A stretch of DNA of 64,000 bases from Bacteroidales bacterium (lineage in GTDB: Bacteria; Bacteroidota; Bacteroidia; Bacteroidales; UBA932): NCBI GenBank assembly GCA_017428035.1, contig JAFRRR010000087.1, positions 1-64,000 on the forward strand, read 5' to 3'. Shown here piece by piece: positions 33,013 to 42,587 of the stretch (its first letter is position 1; each line of letters begins with the position of its first letter). A model generated the notes under the pieces. The model was not told the DNA's origin, did not search any database, and saw only the letters and a list, made by a program, of their open reading frames with translations. Made by a program: the position numbers and the translations under genes.

Positions 33013-34944
33013 ATGGCATACCTGAAATTCAACAAGGCGGAGCTGGTAAATCTGGAGTATTCCCTCAAGCGGGAGCTGATTGCCACAAACCGCACCGGCG
33101 CATACGCAAACACCACCATCGTATGCTGCAACACACGTAAATATCACTGCCTTCTGGCCGTCCCCATAGAGGAGATGAACTGGCGCAGGCACATACTCCT
33201 CTCTTCCCTGGACGAGACCCTGATCCAGCACGAGAAGGAGTTCAACCTGGGCATCCACTGCTACGGCAAGGTGTTCGAGCCCAGAGGGCACAAATACATA
33301 GTCGATTACGAGAACGACCCCATCCCTACCATCACCTACTACATCGGCGGCATCAAACTGCAGAAACAGTTGCTTATGGTAGAGAACGAGGACCGCGTTC
33401 TGATTAAATACACTCTACTGGACGCTCATTCCCAGACTACCCTCAGGCTGCGCCCGCTGCTCTCTTTCCGCAGCATCCACGCCCTGACCAGCAAGAATGA
33501 CGTTGCCGACACCCGCGGCACCGAAATCGAGAACGGTATGAGCTACAAGCTCTATCAGGTGCTCCCCACCCTGTATATGCAGCTCAGCAAGCAGGCAAAA
33601 TTCACCGGCGAGCCTTCGTGGTACAACGGGGTCACCTATCCCGAAGAGTACCGCCGCGGCTTTGACTGCACCGAAGACCTGTTCAATCCAGGATATTTTG
33701 AAATGCCCATCAAGAAGGGTGAAAGCATAATCTTCTCCGCATCCACCGCTGCCTGCGACCCGGCTTCTTTCAAGCGTCAGTTCACCAAAGAGGTGGCCGC
33801 GATAGGCACTCTGGACGACTTTGACTCTACCCTGCGCCACGCCGCTTCGCGCCTGCTGTTCCACCGCCAATGGCTGGAAATAAGCAGCGGCTTCACCTGG
33901 CTGGGCGTGGGCGACCTGCGCACCACCGGCATCTGCGCCCCCGGCATCATACTGTACAATACCGGCAGCGTGAAAGACTTCACCGCGGTTCTGGACGGCC
34001 TCACTGAGAAATGGAACACCGCCCTTATGAGTTCCTGCAACTACGTGGAGGCGCCGCTGCTGTTCATCAGCCTGATACAGGAGTTTGCCGCCTTCACCGG
34101 CCGCGGCAAGGCCATTTGGGACAAATATGGCGGAACAGTGAATGCCATCCTGGGCAGTTATATGGCGGGAGCGCGTCCCGAGGCACGTCTGCACGACAAC
34201 GGTCTGCTTTGGGCCTCGATGCCCGGCGTTGCTCTCAGCTGGATGAATGCCTACACCGAAGGCCATCCCGTGACCGAGCGCGGCGGCTATCAGGTAGAGA
34301 CCAACGCTCTTTGGTACAACGCCCTGCGCTTTGCCGCCAATATGGAGCGCAAGCACGCCAAGAATAATGATAAGGCCGCCCGCTACGAGGATATCGCAGA
34401 CAAAATTGACCGCAACTTCTACAATATGTTCTGGTGCGAAGAGCGCGGCCACCTGGCCGACTATATCGGCCCCGACGGGCAGAACAAGTTTACCCGTCCC
34501 AACCAGCTGTTTGCAGTGGCCCTCCCCTACAGCCCCATCTCAGAAGAGGCACAGGATCTGGTGTTCAGGGCAGTCCGCCAGGACCTGCTCACCACCCGCG
34601 GCATCCGCACCCTGAGCCCCAAGAACCCGCTTTTCAAGGGCATTTACGACGGCAACCAGCACGACCGCGACCTTGCCTACCACAATGGCAGCACTCGTCC
34701 ATGGCTGCTCCAGTACTATGCGATGGCCGGTTTCAAGCTCTACGGCAGCGCCTTCTTGCGCGAGGCCCGCGAAATGATAAAGGGCTTTGAAGAGGATATG
34801 ACCATCCACGGCATCGGCGCCGTGGCAGAGCTCTACGACGGCAACCCGCCGCACTATCCGCACGGAGCCATCAACTCCGCCACCGCAACGGGCGCCATTC
34901 TCACGGTAGAATATCTCATCAACAAATATAAAGAGGAGGTATAA
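33013..34944 (+). CDS. Glycogen debranching enzyme (amylo-alpha-1,6-glucosidase type)
   Basis: A 643-residue cytoplasmic enzyme that removes alpha-1,6 branches. The N-terminal beta-sandwich domain (residues about 20-240) carries IATNRTGAYANTTIVCCNTRKYHCLL, typical of the bacterial/archaeal GDE N-terminal domain; the C-terminal (alpha/alpha)6 barrel contains GLGWASMPGVALSW-like (NGLLWASMPGVALSWMNA) and VETNALWYNALRFA, GH133-type features. It heads a cluster with GT4, GH57 and a GT3-phosphorylase gene, all in the same direction with gaps of 2-12 bp. Confidence 0.93.
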   Translation: MAYLKFNKAELVNLEYSLKRELIATNRTGAYANTTIVCCNTRKYHCLLAVPIEEMNWRRHILLSSLDETLIQHEKEFNLGIHCYGKVFEPRGHKYIVDYENDPIPTITYYIGGIKLQKQLLMVENEDRVLIKYTLLDAHSQTTLRLRPLLSFRSIHALTSKNDVADTRGTEIENGMSYKLYQVLPTLYMQLSKQAKFTGEPSWYNGVTYPEEYRRGFDCTEDLFNPGYFEMPIKKGESIIFSASTAACDPASFKRQFTKEVAAIGTLDDFDSTLRHAASRLLFHRQWLEISSGFTWLGVGDLRTTGICAPGIILYNTGSVKDFTAVLDGLTEKWNTALMSSCNYVEAPLLFISLIQEFAAFTGRGKAIWDKYGGTVNAILGSYMAGARPEARLHDNGLLWASMPGVALSWMNAYTEGHPVTERGGYQVETNALWYNALRFAANMERKHAKNNDKAARYEDIADKIDRNFYNMFWCEERGHLADYIGPDGQNKFTRPNQLFAVALPYSPISEEAQDLVFRAVRQDLLTTRGIRTLSPKNPLFKGIYDGNQHDRDLAYHNGSTRPWLLQYYAMAGFKLYGSAFLREAREMIKGFEEDMTIHGIGAVAELYDGNPPHYPHGAINSATATGAILTVEYLINKYKEEV

Positions 34945-34946
34945 CA

Positions 34947-36236
34947 ATGAAAGTATTGATGTTCGGCTGGGAGTTTCCTCCCCACATCTCCGGCGGTCTG
35001 GGCACCGCTTGCTACGGCATCGTTAAGGGTCTCGCCGCCAACGGCGTTGAGACGCTGTTCGTGATGCCCTCTGCCAGTGGAGACGAAGATACCAGCGCCG
35101 CCAGCATTATCAACGCCAGCGACGTTGCCGTGTATGACACGTTCAAAAACATAGACGAATATCTGGACAAGGTTCAGTTCCTGCGTGTGGGCAGCAATCT
35201 TATGCCCTACATTTCTCCGGAAGACTATTCCCTGCTTAGCGAAGAGGAGCGCCACTTCCAGACAATGGAGTTCACCTCCCACTTCCGCAGCAAATACAAA
35301 TTCTCCGGCAAGTACGGCGCCAACCTTTATGAAGAGGTGGCCCGCTATGCAATGGTCGGAGGCGCAATTGCCGCAGAGCACGACTTTGACGTGATCCACG
35401 CCCACGACTGGCTCACCTATCTGGCCGGCATTGCCGCCAAGAAAGTGAGCGGCAAGCCGCTGGTAGTACACGTTCACGCCACCGAGTTTGACCGTGACGG
35501 CGAGAACTACAACACCTTCGTCTACAACATAGAGAAGCGCGGTATGGAAGCTGCCGACAGGGTTATCACAGTGAGTGACTGGACCCGCAACATTGTTGTG
35601 AACCGTTACGGCATAGATCCCGCAAAGGTTGTGACAGTGCACAATGCAGTGGACTTCTCGGGCAGAAGCGATATGAAGGTCAACCGCACCGTAAAGGAAA
35701 AGATTGTCACCTTCCTTGGCCGCGTCACCCTGCAGAAAGGCCCCGAATACTTTATAGAGGCTGCCCGCAAGGTTCTGGACCGCTGCGACAACGTCCGCTT
35801 TGTGATGGCGGGCAGCGGCGACCTTCTGAACCGCAGCGTGCGCCGCGTGGCCCAGTTGGGTATGGCAGACAAATTCCACTTCACCGGCTTCCTTCGCGGA
35901 GCCGACGTGCAGCGGATGTTCGCCTATTCCGATGTATACGTGATGCCTTCCGTATCCGAGCCGTTCGGCATCTCTCCCCTGGAGGCGATGATATGCAACG
36001 TGCCTTCCATCATCTCCAAGCAGTCGGGTGTAGCCGAAGTGTTGAGACACGCCATCAAGGTCGACTTTTGGGACATTGATGCACTTGCCGACTCAATCTA
36101 CGCCCTTGTAACCTATCCGTCCATTGCAAAGGTGGCCAGCGAAAAGGGTTATGAAGAGGTCAGCACCCTCAAATGGAACAACGCGGCCGCCAAGATGAAG
36201 GCCGTGTATTCCGAAGCAATCAAATCGAAAAATTAA
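34947..36236 (+). CDS. Glycosyltransferase family 4, glycogen-cluster type
   Basis: A 429-residue GT-B enzyme. The N-terminus MKVLMFGWEFPPHISGGLGT has the acceptor-side glycine loop, HAHDWLTYLAGIAA and the VTFLGRVTLQKGPEYFIEAA donor-side block are typical of GT4, and SVSEPFGISPLEAM supplies the E-x7-E motif at about residue 340. In Bacteroidota this gene regularly follows the debranching enzyme and precedes GH57, so a role in alpha-glucan synthesis is likely; donor specificity (ADP- or UDP-glucose) cannot be read here. Confidence 0.9.
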   Translation: MKVLMFGWEFPPHISGGLGTACYGIVKGLAANGVETLFVMPSASGDEDTSAASIINASDVAVYDTFKNIDEYLDKVQFLRVGSNLMPYISPEDYSLLSEEERHFQTMEFTSHFRSKYKFSGKYGANLYEEVARYAMVGGAIAAEHDFDVIHAHDWLTYLAGIAAKKVSGKPLVVHVHATEFDRDGENYNTFVYNIEKRGMEAADRVITVSDWTRNIVVNRYGIDPAKVVTVHNAVDFSGRSDMKVNRTVKEKIVTFLGRVTLQKGPEYFIEAARKVLDRCDNVRFVMAGSGDLLNRSVRRVAQLGMADKFHFTGFLRGADVQRMFAYSDVYVMPSVSEPFGISPLEAMICNVPSIISKQSGVAEVLRHAIKVDFWDIDALADSIYALVTYPSIAKVASEKGYEEVSTLKWNNAAAKMKAVYSEAIKSKN

Positions 36237-36248
36237 AAATTATACAAT

Positions 36249-37451
36249 ATGGCAACTAAAAGCATTTGTTTGTACTTCCAGGTACATCAGCCCGACAGAC
36301 TGAGACTTTACCGTTTCTTTGACATCGGCGCTGACGATCATTATTTTGACGATTTTGAAAACAGCGCCATTGTGCGCCGCATTGCGTCCAGGTGCTACCT
36401 CCCTATGAACCGCGTGATTGCCGACCTCATAAAGGCAAACGGCAAGAAGTTCAAAGTGACCTTCTCCATTTCCGGCACTGCCATAGAGCAGTTCAAGAGA
36501 TTCGCTCCGGAAGTGATGGAGAGTTTCAAGGCACTGGCCGAGACCGGATGCGTGGAGTTTCTCGCAGAGACCTACTCCCACTCCCTGGCCTCCCTCTCTT
36601 CTCCCGCAGAGTTCAAGGACCAGGTCAAGCTGCACGCCCAGACCATAGAGGCAGAATTCGGCGTGAAGCCCAAGGCTTTCCGCAACACCGAACTCATCTA
36701 CAGCGACCACATCGGCGAGATGGTGGCGGCTATGGGTTACCGCACAATGCTCACCGAGGGCGCCAAGCACGTGCTGGGCTGGAAGAGTCCCAACTACGTA
36801 TACAGCAATCCCCTGAACGAGAAGCTGCACCTGCTGCTCAAGAATTCGGCCCTTTCCGATGATATAGCTTTCCGCTTCTCCAACCGCGCCTGGGGCGAAT
36901 GGCCCCTGACCGCCGACAAATATGCCGGCTGGATTGCAGAGGCTCTGGAAAAAGACGATATCGTGAACCTGTTTATGGACTATGAGACCTTTGGCGAGCA
37001 CCAGAAGGCCGACAGCGGCATCTTCGAGTTCTTCAAGGCCCTTCCTGCAGAGGTTGCCAAATACAAGAACATAGCATTCTGCACCGCCAGCGAGGCCACC
37101 AAGAAGCACGCTGCAGTGGCAGAGCTCAACGTTCCCTTCCCCATCTCCTGGGCAGACGAAGAGCGCGACACCTCTGCCTGGCTCGGAAACGAACTTCAGA
37201 ACGAGGCGTTCAACAAAGTGTGCGCCCTGGAGACCAAGGTCCGCAAGAGCGGCGATGCCGCCCTTATGCAGACTTTCCGCCGCCTGCAGGAGAGCGACCA
37301 TCTGTACTATATGTGCACCAAGTTTTTCTCTGACGGAGCGGTTCACAGCTATTTCAACCCCTACGACACTCCGTACGAGGCCTTCATCAACTATATGAAT
37401 GTCCTCAGCGATTTTGAGATCCGAGTTGATAACCACACCAAGAAAAAATAA
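36249..37451 (+). CDS. Glycoside hydrolase family 57 (alpha-amylase or branching type)
   Basis: A 400-residue cytoplasmic enzyme without a signal peptide. GH57 motifs are visible: HQPDRLRLYRF near residue 14, the nucleophile block FRNTELIYSD near residue 160 (Glu) and the acid-base block FMDYETFGEH near residue 245 (Asp). Members hydrolyse alpha-1,4 bonds or form alpha-1,6 branches. With a classical glgB in the same window, an amylase or 4-alpha-glucanotransferase role seems more likely, but that is inference. The gene is 12 bp after GT4 and 10 bp before the fusion gene. Confidence 0.92.
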   Translation: MATKSICLYFQVHQPDRLRLYRFFDIGADDHYFDDFENSAIVRRIASRCYLPMNRVIADLIKANGKKFKVTFSISGTAIEQFKRFAPEVMESFKALAETGCVEFLAETYSHSLASLSSPAEFKDQVKLHAQTIEAEFGVKPKAFRNTELIYSDHIGEMVAAMGYRTMLTEGAKHVLGWKSPNYVYSNPLNEKLHLLLKNSALSDDIAFRFSNRAWGEWPLTADKYAGWIAEALEKDDIVNLFMDYETFGEHQKADSGIFEFFKALPAEVAKYKNIAFCTASEATKKHAAVAELNVPFPISWADEERDTSAWLGNELQNEAFNKVCALETKVRKSGDAALMQTFRRLQESDHLYYMCTKFFSDGAVHSYFNPYDTPYEAFINYMNVLSDFEIRVDNHTKKK

Positions 37452-37461
37452 CCATACCTAA

Positions 37462-38985
37462 ATGAAAAAAGATATCAAGATGCCGGACTACCTGTTTGAA
37501 GTGAGCTGGGAAGTCTGCAACAAGGTAGGCGGCATCCATACAGTACTTGCAACCAAAGCATCCAATCTTAGCAAAGAATTAGAAGACAGACATATTCACA
37601 TTGGTCCTGACGTGTGGATGCACACCCGCCAGAATCCCGAGTTCATTGTAGACAACGAACTCTTCAAGTCGTGGCGCGAACTTGCCGCACACGAGGGACT
37701 GCGCGTTAGGGTCGGCCGCTGGAACATCCCCGGCAAACCCGTGGCAATCCTGGTGGATTTCAAGACCTTCATCACCAACAAAGACCAGATCTTTGCCAAG
37801 TATTGGGAGAAATATGGCGTTGACTCGCTCAACGGCAACTGGGAATATATAGAGGCCTTCCTGTTCGGCTACGCAGCCGGCAAGGTGATTGAAAGTTTCT
37901 CCCGCTACTATATCCGCTCTTCCAGCAAAATCGTGGCCCAGTTCCACGAGTGGATGGCCGGCGCCGGCATCCTCTATCTCAAGGATACCGGAATGCCCAT
38001 CGGCACAGTGTTCACGACCCACGCCACCGTGGTTGGCCGCTGCATGGCCTGCAAGCACATCCCGTTCTACAAAGAGCTGCCCACTATGGACGGCGACACC
38101 CTGGCACGGGAATACGGCGTGATGGACCGTCACTCCGTGGAGAAGGCTGCGGCTCACAACGCCGACATCTTCACCACAGTGAGTGACCTCACCGCCAACG
38201 AGTGCAAGATACTGCTGCGCCGCGAGCCCGACATTGTGACTCCCAACGGCATTGCAGAGAACTTCACTCCCGACCTCAAGACTCTGTCCAAGATGCGCAG
38301 CGAGGCCCGCAAGAGCCTGCTGACCGTGGCCGGCGCAATGTCCGGCAAGCACTACGACGAAGTCGGCACCGAAATCGTATGGATTGGCGGCCGTTATGAA
38401 TATGAGACCAAAGGCATCAACATCTTCATCGATGCCCTTGCAAAGATTGCCCGCAAGAACAACGGCAAGCAGATTGCCGCCTTCATTATGGTGCCCAGCG
38501 GCAACAACGGACCCGACAAGGATCTGGTAGAGAAACTCTCCGGCCGTGCCGACGGCTACACCACCAATGTCACCCACTACCTTATGGACGACTTTGACTG
38601 CATCCGTATGCATCTGAAAGAAGTGGGGCTGAACAACGGCGCTGAAAACAATGTGGACGTATTTTTCGTACCCAGCTACCTAAAGGGTGACGACGGCATC
38701 TTTGGCAAGACCTACATTTCCCTGCTCACCGGCGCTGACCTCACAGTGTTCCACTTACTACGAGCCCTGGGGCTACACCCCGCTGGAGTCCCTCGCATTT
38801 TATGTTCCCACCGTCACCACTACCCTCACCGGTTTCGGTCTCTGGGTCAAGGACCACTACAAGGGAGAGAAACCTTGCTGCGGAATCACCATCGTAGAGC
38901 GCAACGATTTCAACTACAACGAGGTTGTGGACGAGGTTGCACAGTGCATCACCCGCTTTGGCGATATGTCCCAGGAAGATTATGA
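37462..38985 (+). CDS. Glycogen synthase (GT3) part of a GT3-phosphorylase fusion, frameshifted
   Basis: The first 430 codons encode the glycogen synthase half: FEVSWEVCNKVGGIHTVLATK is the eukaryote-like GT3 nucleotide-sugar loop, followed by IVAQFHEWMAGAGILYL and FTTHATVVGRCMA. After TVF at 38751 the frame breaks; the remaining 77 codons to the stop at 38985 have no family resemblance. The true continuation, YYEPWGYTPLE, lies one base ahead in the other frame at 38756. So this is the 5' part of one interrupted gene, not a complete enzyme. Without correction the product lacks the catalytic E-x7-E motif. Assembly error, mutation and programmed frameshifting are all possible. Confidence 0.85.
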   Translation: MKKDIKMPDYLFEVSWEVCNKVGGIHTVLATKASNLSKELEDRHIHIGPDVWMHTRQNPEFIVDNELFKSWRELAAHEGLRVRVGRWNIPGKPVAILVDFKTFITNKDQIFAKYWEKYGVDSLNGNWEYIEAFLFGYAAGKVIESFSRYYIRSSSKIVAQFHEWMAGAGILYLKDTGMPIGTVFTTHATVVGRCMACKHIPFYKELPTMDGDTLAREYGVMDRHSVEKAAAHNADIFTTVSDLTANECKILLRREPDIVTPNGIAENFTPDLKTLSKMRSEARKSLLTVAGAMSGKHYDEVGTEIVWIGGRYEYETKGINIFIDALAKIARKNNGKQIAAFIMVPSGNNGPDKDLVEKLSGRADGYTTNVTHYLMDDFDCIRMHLKEVGLNNGAENNVDVFFVPSYLKGDDGIFGKTYISLLTGADLTVFHLLRALGLHPAGVPRILCSHRHHYPHRFRSLGQGPLQGRETLLRNHHRRAQRFQLQRGCGRGCTVHHPLWRYVPGRL

Positions 38986-41698
38986 GCTCTGCCGTGAAAA
39001 CGCAAAGGAAATTGCCCGTCTGGCTCTCTGGGAGAACAACATTGATTATTACAAGTCTGCATACGATATGGCTATCGGAAAAGTGATAGAGAAATTTGGC
39101 GCTTACCCCCTGCTTCAGGAGGACAACGACCAGAGCTACCGCAAGCAGATGGCCAACCGCCCCAACTGGAATTCAATTCTGGTGAACCGCTCCCTGCCTC
39201 CCAAACTCAAGGCTCTGGAAGATATTTCCAAGAACCTGTGGTGGTGCTGGAACGACGATGCAATAGATCTGTTCCGCTCCATTGACCATACCCTTTGGGA
39301 CGAGTGTAAGGGCAACCCCATCCTTTTCCTGGACAAGATCTCCCTGAATCAGTACAAGTTGCTGGAGCAGGACAAAGACTTTATGGCCCGTCTGAAAAAG
39401 GTTTATACCAACTTTACAGATTATATGAAGGGCAAGGCGGCACGCAAGTCTCCCCGCATTGCATACTTCTGTATGGAATACGGTCTGGACACCTCTCTCA
39501 AGATTTACTCCGGCGGCCTTGGTATCCTGGCCGGCGACTATCTCAAAGAGGCCAGTGATATGGGTGTTCATATGACCGCCGTGGGCCTGCTGTACAAATA
39601 TGGCTATTTCACCCAGCGCCTCTCCGGCGACGGCGACCAGGTGGCCATTTATGACCAGCAGATCTTCCGCGAGACTCCGGCGCAGCCCGTTCTGGACAAG
39701 GACGGCAAATGGGTCACCGTTTCGGTGGCTCTGCCCGGCCGCAACCTCAACATCCGCGTGTGGAAAGTAGAAGTAGGCCGCACCGACCTCTATCTGCTGG
39801 ACACCGACTTTGAGGACAATATGCCCGAAGACCGCACCATCACCCACCAGCTCTACGGCGGCAGCTGGGAAAACCGCCTCAAGCAGGAGATCCTGCTGGG
39901 TCTGGGCGGTATGCGCGCCCTCACCGCCCTTGGCATTGACGCCGAGGTTTATCACTGCAACGAGGGCCACGCCGCATTCATAGGCATCGAGCGCCTGAGA
40001 ATGTACGTAGAGAACGACCATCTTACTTTTGCAGAGGCAATGGAGGTAGTGCGCAGCTCATCACTGTTCACAACCCACACACCGGTTCCCGCCGGCCACG
40101 ACTTCTTCAGCGAAGATATGATGCGCGTATACTTCGGTCAGTTCCCCGCACGGCTTAAGATTGACTGGCACACCTTTATGGGTCTTGGCCGTTACAACAT
40201 AGACGATGCAGGCGAGAAATTCTCTATGAGCGTTCTGGCAGCCAATATTTCCCAGGGTATCAACGGAGTCAGCTGGCTGCACGGCAAGGTAAGCCAGGAG
40301 ATTCTGGCCGGAATGTGGCCAGGCTATCTGCCCGAAGAGGTCAACGTGGGCTATGTGACCAACGGTGTACACTACCCCACCTGGACGGCTCCCGAATGGA
40401 AGGCCATCCACGCCAAGGTATTCGGCAAGGCTTTCGCCACCCACCACTACGACAAATCTTGCTTCAGCGGCATCTACAAGATTGCCGACAAGGATATCTG
40501 GAGCGTCCGCAGCGTGCTGCGCAAGCGCCTGATTGACCACGTGAAGAGGATTCTCTCCGACACCAAGTCCACCGCGCACTATTCGCCCAGCCAGATTGTC
40601 AAAATCAAATCTACCCTGCGCAGCGATGTGCTCACAATCGGTTTCGCCCGCCGCTTTGCAACCTACAAGCGTGCGTTCCTGCTCTTCAAGGATCTGGACC
40701 GCCTGGCCAAGATTGTGAACAACCCCGAGCGCCCCGTGCAGTTCCTGTTTGCAGGCAAGGCCCACCCCGCCGACAAGGCCGGAAGCGACCTTATCAAGCG
40801 CATCGTGGAGATTTCCAAACTGCCCCAGTTCATAGGCAAGATTGTGTTCGTACCCAACTACGACATCACTCTGGCAAAGATGCTGGTACAGGGCGTGGAC
40901 ATCTGGATGAACAACCCGACCCGCCGTCAGGAGGCCTCCGGCACCAGCGGCGAGAAGGCCGTGATGAACGGCGTTATGCACTTCAGCGTGCTGGATGGAT
41001 GGTGGGTAGAAGGCTACAAGGAGGGCGCCGGATGGGCACTCCCGATGGAGCGCACCTACGAGAAGCAGGAGTTCCAGGACGATCTGGACAGCGCAATGAT
41101 ATACAACATAATCCAGAACGAGATTGCCCCGGCATTTTACAACAAGGACTGGGACAAGGACTACTCTCCCGAATGGATCAAGTATATCAAGAACACCATC
41201 GCCAAGGTGGCCTGCGACTTTACCACCAACCGTATGATGGAAGACTACTTAGAGCGCTACTACCGTCCTCAGGCCGCACGCTACAACAAGATGATAGAGA
41301 AGGACTTCCTCAAGGCAAGGGAAATTGCACAGTGGAAGAAGCGTATGTACCGTGCATGGCCCGACATTGAGATACGCCGCTACGACAATATGGGCGACAG
41401 CGCAGTGCGCTACTCTCTTGGCGAGAACCACTACTGGGAGGTAGAAGTTTACCTTGCAGGCCTGACTCCAGACGAGATCGGCATAGAGTGCCTCATCACA
41501 GAGCAGGATGCCAAGGGCAAGGACCACATCAGCGAAGTACACCAGTTTGAGGTTGTAAGCTTCGAAGACTGCGTGGCCACCTACCGCACCAACCTGACTC
41601 CCGCCAAGGTGGGAACCTACCAGTTTGCCACCAGAATGTTTGCAAAGAGCCCCGATATGGCTCACAGACAGGACTTTGAATTGGTAAGATGGCTGTAA
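38687..41698 (+). CDS. Alpha-glucan phosphorylase part of the GT3-phosphorylase fusion
   Basis: Codons from 38756 onward continue the fusion: the end of GT3 (YYEPWGYTPLESLAF through about 39150), then an alpha-glucan phosphorylase of about 850 residues. Phosphorylase signatures are IAYFCMEYGLDTSLKIYSGGLGILAGDYLK, CNEGHAAFIGIER, GFARRFATYKRAFL and the pyridoxal-phosphate site EASGTSGEKAVMNGVMHFSVLDGWW (Lys in GEK). The Trp-rich ending of the last motif matches the short Thermotoga-type phosphorylases. The first ~23 codons (MTTASLARPTF...) overlap the other frame and are not real; a separate start is unlikely. Combined, the repaired protein would have about 1410 residues. The end overlaps ribF by 10 bp. 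Confidence 0.88.
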   Translation: MTTASLARPTFPCSPALTSQCSTYYEPWGYTPLESLAFYVPTVTTTLTGFGLWVKDHYKGEKPCCGITIVERNDFNYNEVVDEVAQCITRFGDMSQEDYELCRENAKEIARLALWENNIDYYKSAYDMAIGKVIEKFGAYPLLQEDNDQSYRKQMANRPNWNSILVNRSLPPKLKALEDISKNLWWCWNDDAIDLFRSIDHTLWDECKGNPILFLDKISLNQYKLLEQDKDFMARLKKVYTNFTDYMKGKAARKSPRIAYFCMEYGLDTSLKIYSGGLGILAGDYLKEASDMGVHMTAVGLLYKYGYFTQRLSGDGDQVAIYDQQIFRETPAQPVLDKDGKWVTVSVALPGRNLNIRVWKVEVGRTDLYLLDTDFEDNMPEDRTITHQLYGGSWENRLKQEILLGLGGMRALTALGIDAEVYHCNEGHAAFIGIERLRMYVENDHLTFAEAMEVVRSSSLFTTHTPVPAGHDFFSEDMMRVYFGQFPARLKIDWHTFMGLGRYNIDDAGEKFSMSVLAANISQGINGVSWLHGKVSQEILAGMWPGYLPEEVNVGYVTNGVHYPTWTAPEWKAIHAKVFGKAFATHHYDKSCFSGIYKIADKDIWSVRSVLRKRLIDHVKRILSDTKSTAHYSPSQIVKIKSTLRSDVLTIGFARRFATYKRAFLLFKDLDRLAKIVNNPERPVQFLFAGKAHPADKAGSDLIKRIVEISKLPQFIGKIVFVPNYDITLAKMLVQGVDIWMNNPTRRQEASGTSGEKAVMNGVMHFSVLDGWWVEGYKEGAGWALPMERTYEKQEFQDDLDSAMIYNIIQNEIAPAFYNKDWDKDYSPEWIKYIKNTIAKVACDFTTNRMMEDYLERYYRPQAARYNKMIEKDFLKAREIAQWKKRMYRAWPDIEIRRYDNMGDSAVRYSLGENHYWEVEVYLAGLTPDEIGIECLITEQDAKGKDHISEVHQFEVVSFEDCVATYRTNLTPAKVGTYQFATRMFAKSPDMAHRQDFELVRWL
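38751..38757 (+). other. Frameshift site in the GT3-phosphorylase gene
   Basis: The family sequence around the motif is F-P-S-Y-Y-E-P-W-G. Here the codon for F (38749-38751) is followed by only four bases, cact (38752-38755), before TAC TAC GAG in the new frame. Two bases deleted from a Pro-Ser codon pair, or one inserted T, would explain it. No classic slippery heptamer is present. Confidence 0.75.
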
Positions 41699-42576
41699 TC
41701 GCTACAACAGGATTCTTTGACGGGGTGCACACCGGCCACCGCAAGGTGATAGACACTCTTTGCAGCACCGCCCGCGAGCGGGGCGCAAAGAGCGCCGTGG
41801 TCACATTCTGGCCGCACCCCAGAAATGTCCTGCGCCAGGATGCGCGCGAACTGAGGCTGCTCAACTCCCTGGAAGAGAAAAAAGAGCTGCTCAAGGCCTG
41901 CGGGGTAGACGAAATCCACGTGCTGGATTTCACCCGCGCGTTCAGCCGCCTCAGCTGCGAGCAGTTCCTCAAAGATTATATTATAGGGGAGCTGGGCGCA
42001 TCGGCAATGATTGTGGGCTACGACCATCATCTGGGCAACCCCGCCTTTTCTACCGACATCGCCTCTGTGGCCAAAGGGCTGGGGCTGGAAACCATCAAGG
42101 CCGGCAGCGTGTCAGACCAGTACAACACCATAAGCTCTACCTACATCCGCAATCTGGTCGCAACGGGCGGCATAGAGCGGGCAAACAAGTTGCTGGGCTA
42201 TGAATACAGCCTGCGCGGCGTGGTGGTAAGCGGCAACGGCATAGGCCGCCGCCTCAACTACCCCACCGCCAATATGCAGCTTTACGAGCCGCTCAAAGTC
42301 ATCCCCGAGCAGGGCGTATATGCCGTGAGGGTCCACGTTGAGGGCGGTAGCTACTACGGCGTGTGCAACATAGGCACCAGGCCCACAATAAGCGACAACC
42401 GCTCTCTGGTGATTGAGACCCACATACTGGACTACAACGAAGAGATTTACGGCCTGGACATCCGCTTTGACTACGTGGCCAAGCTGCGCAGCGAGCAGAA
42501 GTTCGCCTCCCTGGATCTGCTCAAGGCTCAGATGGGCTTTGATTTAGAGCAGACACGTCAATTGTTTGGCATTTAA
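41689..42576 (+). CDS. ribF: Bifunctional riboflavin kinase/FAD synthetase
   Basis: Makes FMN and FAD from riboflavin. The 295-residue length is normal. The N-terminal nucleotidyltransferase has GFFDGVHTGHRKVID (the HxGH site) near residue 7, AMIVGYDHHLG, and SSTYIRNLVATG; the C-terminal kinase domain has GNGIGRRLNYPTANM and YGVCNIGTRPTI. It overlaps the phosphorylase gene by 10 bp, so the two are probably on one transcript even though the functions are unrelated. Confidence 0.96.
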   Translation: MAVIATTGFFDGVHTGHRKVIDTLCSTARERGAKSAVVTFWPHPRNVLRQDARELRLLNSLEEKKELLKACGVDEIHVLDFTRAFSRLSCEQFLKDYIIGELGASAMIVGYDHHLGNPAFSTDIASVAKGLGLETIKAGSVSDQYNTISSTYIRNLVATGGIERANKLLGYEYSLRGVVVSGNGIGRRLNYPTANMQLYEPLKVIPEQGVYAVRVHVEGGSYYGVCNIGTRPTISDNRSLVIETHILDYNEEIYGLDIRFDYVAKLRSEQKFASLDLLKAQMGFDLEQTRQLFGI

Positions 42577-42587
42577 TTCCTAAGGAT

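Noticed and set aside
36240..37436. 398-codon open frame opposite the GH57 gene
   Set aside because: Antisense shadow; the GH57 frame carries all catalytic motifs.
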